From: Calditrichota bacterium
GTDB taxonomy: Bacteria > Calditrichota > Calditrichia > Calditrichales > Calditrichaceae
DNA length: 64,000 bases
Direction: 5' to 3'
Assembly (NCBI GenBank): GCA_024278755.1
Contig: JAJRSO010000023.1
Coordinates: forward strand, 45,201-109,200
Shown here piece after piece: positions 61,402 to 64,000 of the stretch (positions are counted from its first letter, which is position 1; each line of letters opens with the position of its first letter). Both the position numbers and the translations under genes were made by a program. The notes under the pieces are model-generated. The model saw nothing but the letters and a program-made list of their open reading frames with translations, was not told where the DNA came from and ran no database searches.

Positions 61402-63210
61402 TTATCGCTGGATCTTTTTAAGCAAGGCTTTGGCCTGTGCGTTGCCCGGACTCACGGAAAGCACTTTTCGCGCTAAATTTGCAGCTTTTCCATACTGTCC
61501 CTGCGCTTCGAATAAGCGGGCTAAAAGTAGATTATTACCGGGGTGGTTTGGCTGACGCTTCAGTTGCTTTTCTACCTCGGCCCGGAATTTTTTTAATACA
61601 TCAATATAATTATATTCGGCGCCAAGCGTAGGGTGGTTTACAAAGATGGCCGGTTCGATATGAAAGATGCGGCGGTACTGTTCAAGCCCTTGCTTCTTTC
61701 GGTCGGTCTCGGTATATAATTCTGCCAGTTTTAAATGGGCGCGGATTAGACGCGGTTTTAACTGAATGGTACGCAAATAAAACTTTTCGGCCTTTTTCAA
61801 ATCACCCATTTCATGGTAGGTGAGCGCCAGATTAAACGTCGCTTCCATAAAACGGGGACGAAGTTTAACGGCGTTGCTGAACGACTCGGCCATATCCACA
61901 TAAACCTGCCGTTTGGTAACCGGATCGATGGCTTTATCTTTTTTAAACCTCTTTTCCTTAACCTTTTTTGGCTTAACCGAAGTATCCGATAAAATATCAA
62001 GGAAAGCATTGACCAGTTCTTCCAGAACAGCTTGTTTATAAATAGTTATTCCACGTAAAAAATAGGCAATGGGATTGGAAGGATTTATGGACAGAGCAGT
62101 ATTTAACTCGGTCAGTGCGCTATAAAAAATTTGAGAGCGATAAAAAGTGTCGCCCAGCTTTAAATGGTAATTGGCATTCTTTTCATCCAGAGCAACTGCT
62201 TTTTTATAGAAATTAATCGACTTTCTGAAAATATCCTGATTGTAATAAATATTCCCCATCTGGTAATAACTGGGAGCATAGTCGGGATTGATTTCGATAG
62301 CTTTAGTCAGATATTTTTCGGCTTCTTTGTAGTCTTTGTCTAAAATACTGATTTTGCCAAGATAGTAAAACGGCTTGTAGTCATTCGGATTAAATTTGTT
62401 CACCATTTTAAAATCCTGAATGGCCTTCTGGTATTTTTTTTGCTTTTCGTAAATCAGTCCACGGCCAAAATAGGGTTTGTCAAAATTAGGCAGCACACTG
62501 ATTACTTTGTTAAACTGTTCCAGCGCAGGACCATAGGAACGGGAATTGAAATAAACGATACCCAAATTGTAGTAAGCTTCCCAAAACTTGGCGTCTTCGC
62601 GGATGGCCTGACGGAATAAACCCGTTACCACTTCCACACGCCTGTTTTCCTTTTCATTTTCCATATAGGCCCGGATAAAACTCTCGTACGCTTTAATGGA
62701 ATTTGTCAGAGTAAAATCCAGCATCCGCACTTCGGTGGAAGTGACCGTGATTCCGGCCAGGTTAATGAGCTGATCCGCAATTTTACGGCCGATTCTAAAA
62801 AGGTTGGAGAGCGGTTCGTTAAACTTTGAAGTTAATAAAACGGAACCGTTAAAGGCATTGCTAAAGGCAACTTCCAAAATAATTGTATTGCCGGACATTT
62901 TATAGGAACCGGAAACCGTCACTTCCACTCCACTGTATCTTCCGATATGATAAATCATCCGTTCGTCAATTTTTTTCCCGGGGAAGCCCGCCTTGTCCAG
63001 CGCCTTTTTAAAAGATTCGTTATCAGGAATATAAAAACCTGCTAATACCGATAATTTGCTGTGCAAATAGTAATCAATTCCATAAGATACCCAGTCGAAT
63101 TTTGAGTTTCCCGATTCGTTTGTGAAGGGAATCAGGCCAATCTTTCGTTTATCCTGAGCAAACAAGAGGGTAGAAAAAATTAAAAAAAGTACAATTAATT
63201 TCTTATGCAT
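61402..63210 (-). CDS. Exported TPR protein with TolB/FlgO-like N-terminal domain
   Basis: This 602-residue protein has a signal peptide (cut near LLFAQ), an N-terminal domain of about 140 residues (IGLIPFTNESGNSKFDWVSY, then GRYSGVEVTVSGSYKMSG) like those that precede TPRs in FlgO/CsgG/TolB-N-related proteins, and about nine TPR units from residue 200 to the end. It is probably periplasmic. It is convergent with the selenoprotein gene across a repeat. No specific partner is suggested. Confidence 0.82.
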   Translation of the reverse strand: MHKKLIVLFLIFSTLLFAQDKRKIGLIPFTNESGNSKFDWVSYGIDYYLHSKLSVLAGFYIPDNESFKKALDKAGFPGKKIDERMIYHIGRYSGVEVTVSGSYKMSGNTIILEVAFSNAFNGSVLLTSKFNEPLSNLFRIGRKIADQLINLAGITVTSTEVRMLDFTLTNSIKAYESFIRAYMENEKENRRVEVVTGLFRQAIREDAKFWEAYYNLGIVYFNSRSYGPALEQFNKVISVLPNFDKPYFGRGLIYEKQKKYQKAIQDFKMVNKFNPNDYKPFYYLGKISILDKDYKEAEKYLTKAIEINPDYAPSYYQMGNIYYNQDIFRKSINFYKKAVALDEKNANYHLKLGDTFYRSQIFYSALTELNTALSINPSNPIAYFLRGITIYKQAVLEELVNAFLDILSDTSVKPKKVKEKRFKKDKAIDPVTKRQVYVDMAESFSNAVKLRPRFMEATFNLALTYHEMGDLKKAEKFYLRTIQLKPRLIRAHLKLAELYTETDRKKQGLEQYRRIFHIEPAIFVNHPTLGAEYNYIDVLKKFRAEVEKQLKRQPNHPGNNLLLARLFEAQGQYGKAANLARKVLSVSPGNAQAKALLKKIQR

Positions 63211-63557
63211 AGTCTTTCCGGAAGATCCTATGAAGTCATTTTATCTTATTTACCAGCGTTCGGCAGAAAATGGTGTTTTTTTAGTTTTTAATTACCGTTT
63301 CTTAATAAATAATTCGGATTTCACCAGTATTTAAATAAATTATTTTTAATTTAAACTTTCCGGGTCTGAAATATATGAATTGACACCGGAGCTTTCATTA
63401 AATATGAAATCTAATAAATTTTTACCGGGACATAAAATTTTTTTTATTGAAATCCAAATGATGCTCCCGGCATTGAAATTCAAGCGCATAAAATGATAAA
63501 AATATTCCGCTATGAAAACGCATTTAAAAAAAGGGAACATTCCCGTTATAAGTTTTA

Positions 63558-63686
63558 CCCAAATTTATTGAGTGAAGTTTAAGAAACACCAAAATACAAG
63601 CGCTAAATAACAAATAAACACTAAATTCTAAAAAAAAACATGCCTTGCCAAGATGATTTATGTTATTTGTACTTTGGAATTTAAGG
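63558..63686. mobile_element. MITE-like element family 2, copy 4 (inverted, shortened)
   Basis: Opposite orientation to the other copies: begins CCCAAATTTATTGAGTGAAG and ends TTGTACTTTGGAATTTAAGG. About 45 bases of the centre are missing compared with copy 3. Confidence 0.7.
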
Positions 63687-63840
63687 TGGGCCTATGTCGT
63701 TTTGTGTGGGTAATAAAATTGTTTTAAATGATACAGATGGAAAAAACAGAATAGCAAAACACAAATAATTTTTGAAAGAACAAGATCCCAAACATCGTCA
63801 ATACCCATTGTGTAGCGTTTCAAAGCGTTTGACCCTCCCT

Positions 63841-63901
63841 GTTCGGCTGCCGCCGAACCTTCCCTCCCTGATATCAGGGAGGGTGTCCCGAGTATCGGGA
63901 C
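63841..63901. repeat. Cluster of three perfect GC-rich palindromes
   Basis: Three hairpins follow each other: GTTCGGC-TGCC-GCCGAAC (63841-63858), a 22-base perfect palindrome centred on GATATC (63862-63883; arms CCCTCCCTGAT/ATCAGGGAGGG), and GTCCCGA-GTA-TCGGGAC (63885-63901). There is no T-tract, so a REP-like intergenic element is more likely than a terminator. Confidence 0.75.
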
Positions 63902-64000
63902 AGGTGGGTTATTAAAAATTATTTTCTGTCATTTGATGTTTACGTAATGCGGCGACACTTTACAGGCAGACACGACGCTTTGGCCCTTTACCCACACGGA

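Larger units (their letters stand above)
63211..64000. other. Gene-free window end with repeats
   Basis: 790 bases without a credible gene. An AT-rich stretch (63211-63540) is followed by an inverted family 2 MITE-like copy and a cluster of GC-rich hairpins (63841-63901). The last 60 bases show no feature that could be named. Confidence 0.6.

Overview
The window looks like a chromosomal segment of a Gram-negative, FCB-type bacterium, and the best guess is a Calditrichota-like lineage. Supporting this are outer-envelope genes (a heptose epimerase HldD, a Wzi-like beta-barrel, a TolQ/ExbD/TonB-like operon), lipoprotein and LysM envelope proteins, a CoA-thiolase/3-hydroxyacyl-CoA dehydrogenase pair and a SelW-type selenoprotein. 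The taxonomic guess comes from gene content only; no rRNA or tRNA gene was seen.

Layout. 1-6841: F1Fo ATP synthase operon (end of an AtpI-like gene, then atpB-E-F-H-A-G-D, a hairpin terminator, atpC). 6979-17605: envelope-energisation operon with two large periplasmic TPR proteins, a small exported protein, TolQ/MotA-like and two ExbD-like subunits, and a TonB-like protein with an AgmX/PglI-type C-terminal domain, recalling the myxobacterial Agl/Glt machinery. 17628-28005: housekeeping block (aspS, a lipoprotein, a LysM protein, phoH, thiolase, hbd, nusB, a phosphoesterase, secA). nusB appears to lack a canonical start codon.

28.0-36.3 kb: an AT-rich accessory island, all genes on the minus strand: a SnoaL-like protein, an alanine dehydrogenase-family enzyme, a GxxExxY protein, a frameshifted Schlafen/RecG-like ATP-binding protein, an orphan type I restriction subunit R, and a DUF262-HNH nuclease that sits in what looks like an integron gene cassette with an attC-like site. 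Small inverted repeats lie just behind several stop codons.

36.4-54.9 kb: mixed metabolism and surface functions (two acyl-CoA dehydrogenases, an FMN-barrel-like protein, PhzF, a deoxyhypusine synthase-like enzyme, hldD, a STAS protein, a Wzi-like barrel, a five-PAS hybrid histidine kinase, dinB, and an amidase with three small membrane proteins that resemble a lysis module). Gaps are seeded with two families of short non-autonomous elements, one with 4-bp target duplications and one copy nested in the other family. 55.7-61.0 kb: a YdiJ-type FAD/Fe-S oxidoreductase, an NrnA-like DHH phosphoesterase, aroC, and directly behind aroC a 74-residue selenoprotein of the SelW/Rdx family encoded through an in-frame UGA with a SECIS-like hairpin. 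61.0-64.0 kb: composite repeats, a minus-strand TPR protein and a repeat-rich gene-free end.

The strongest unusual observations are the selenoprotein gene, the attC-bounded nuclease cassette, the nested MITE-like families, the Agl/Glt-like operon with an Asp-to-Asn change in one ExbD, and the nusB gene that seems to need an AUU start.
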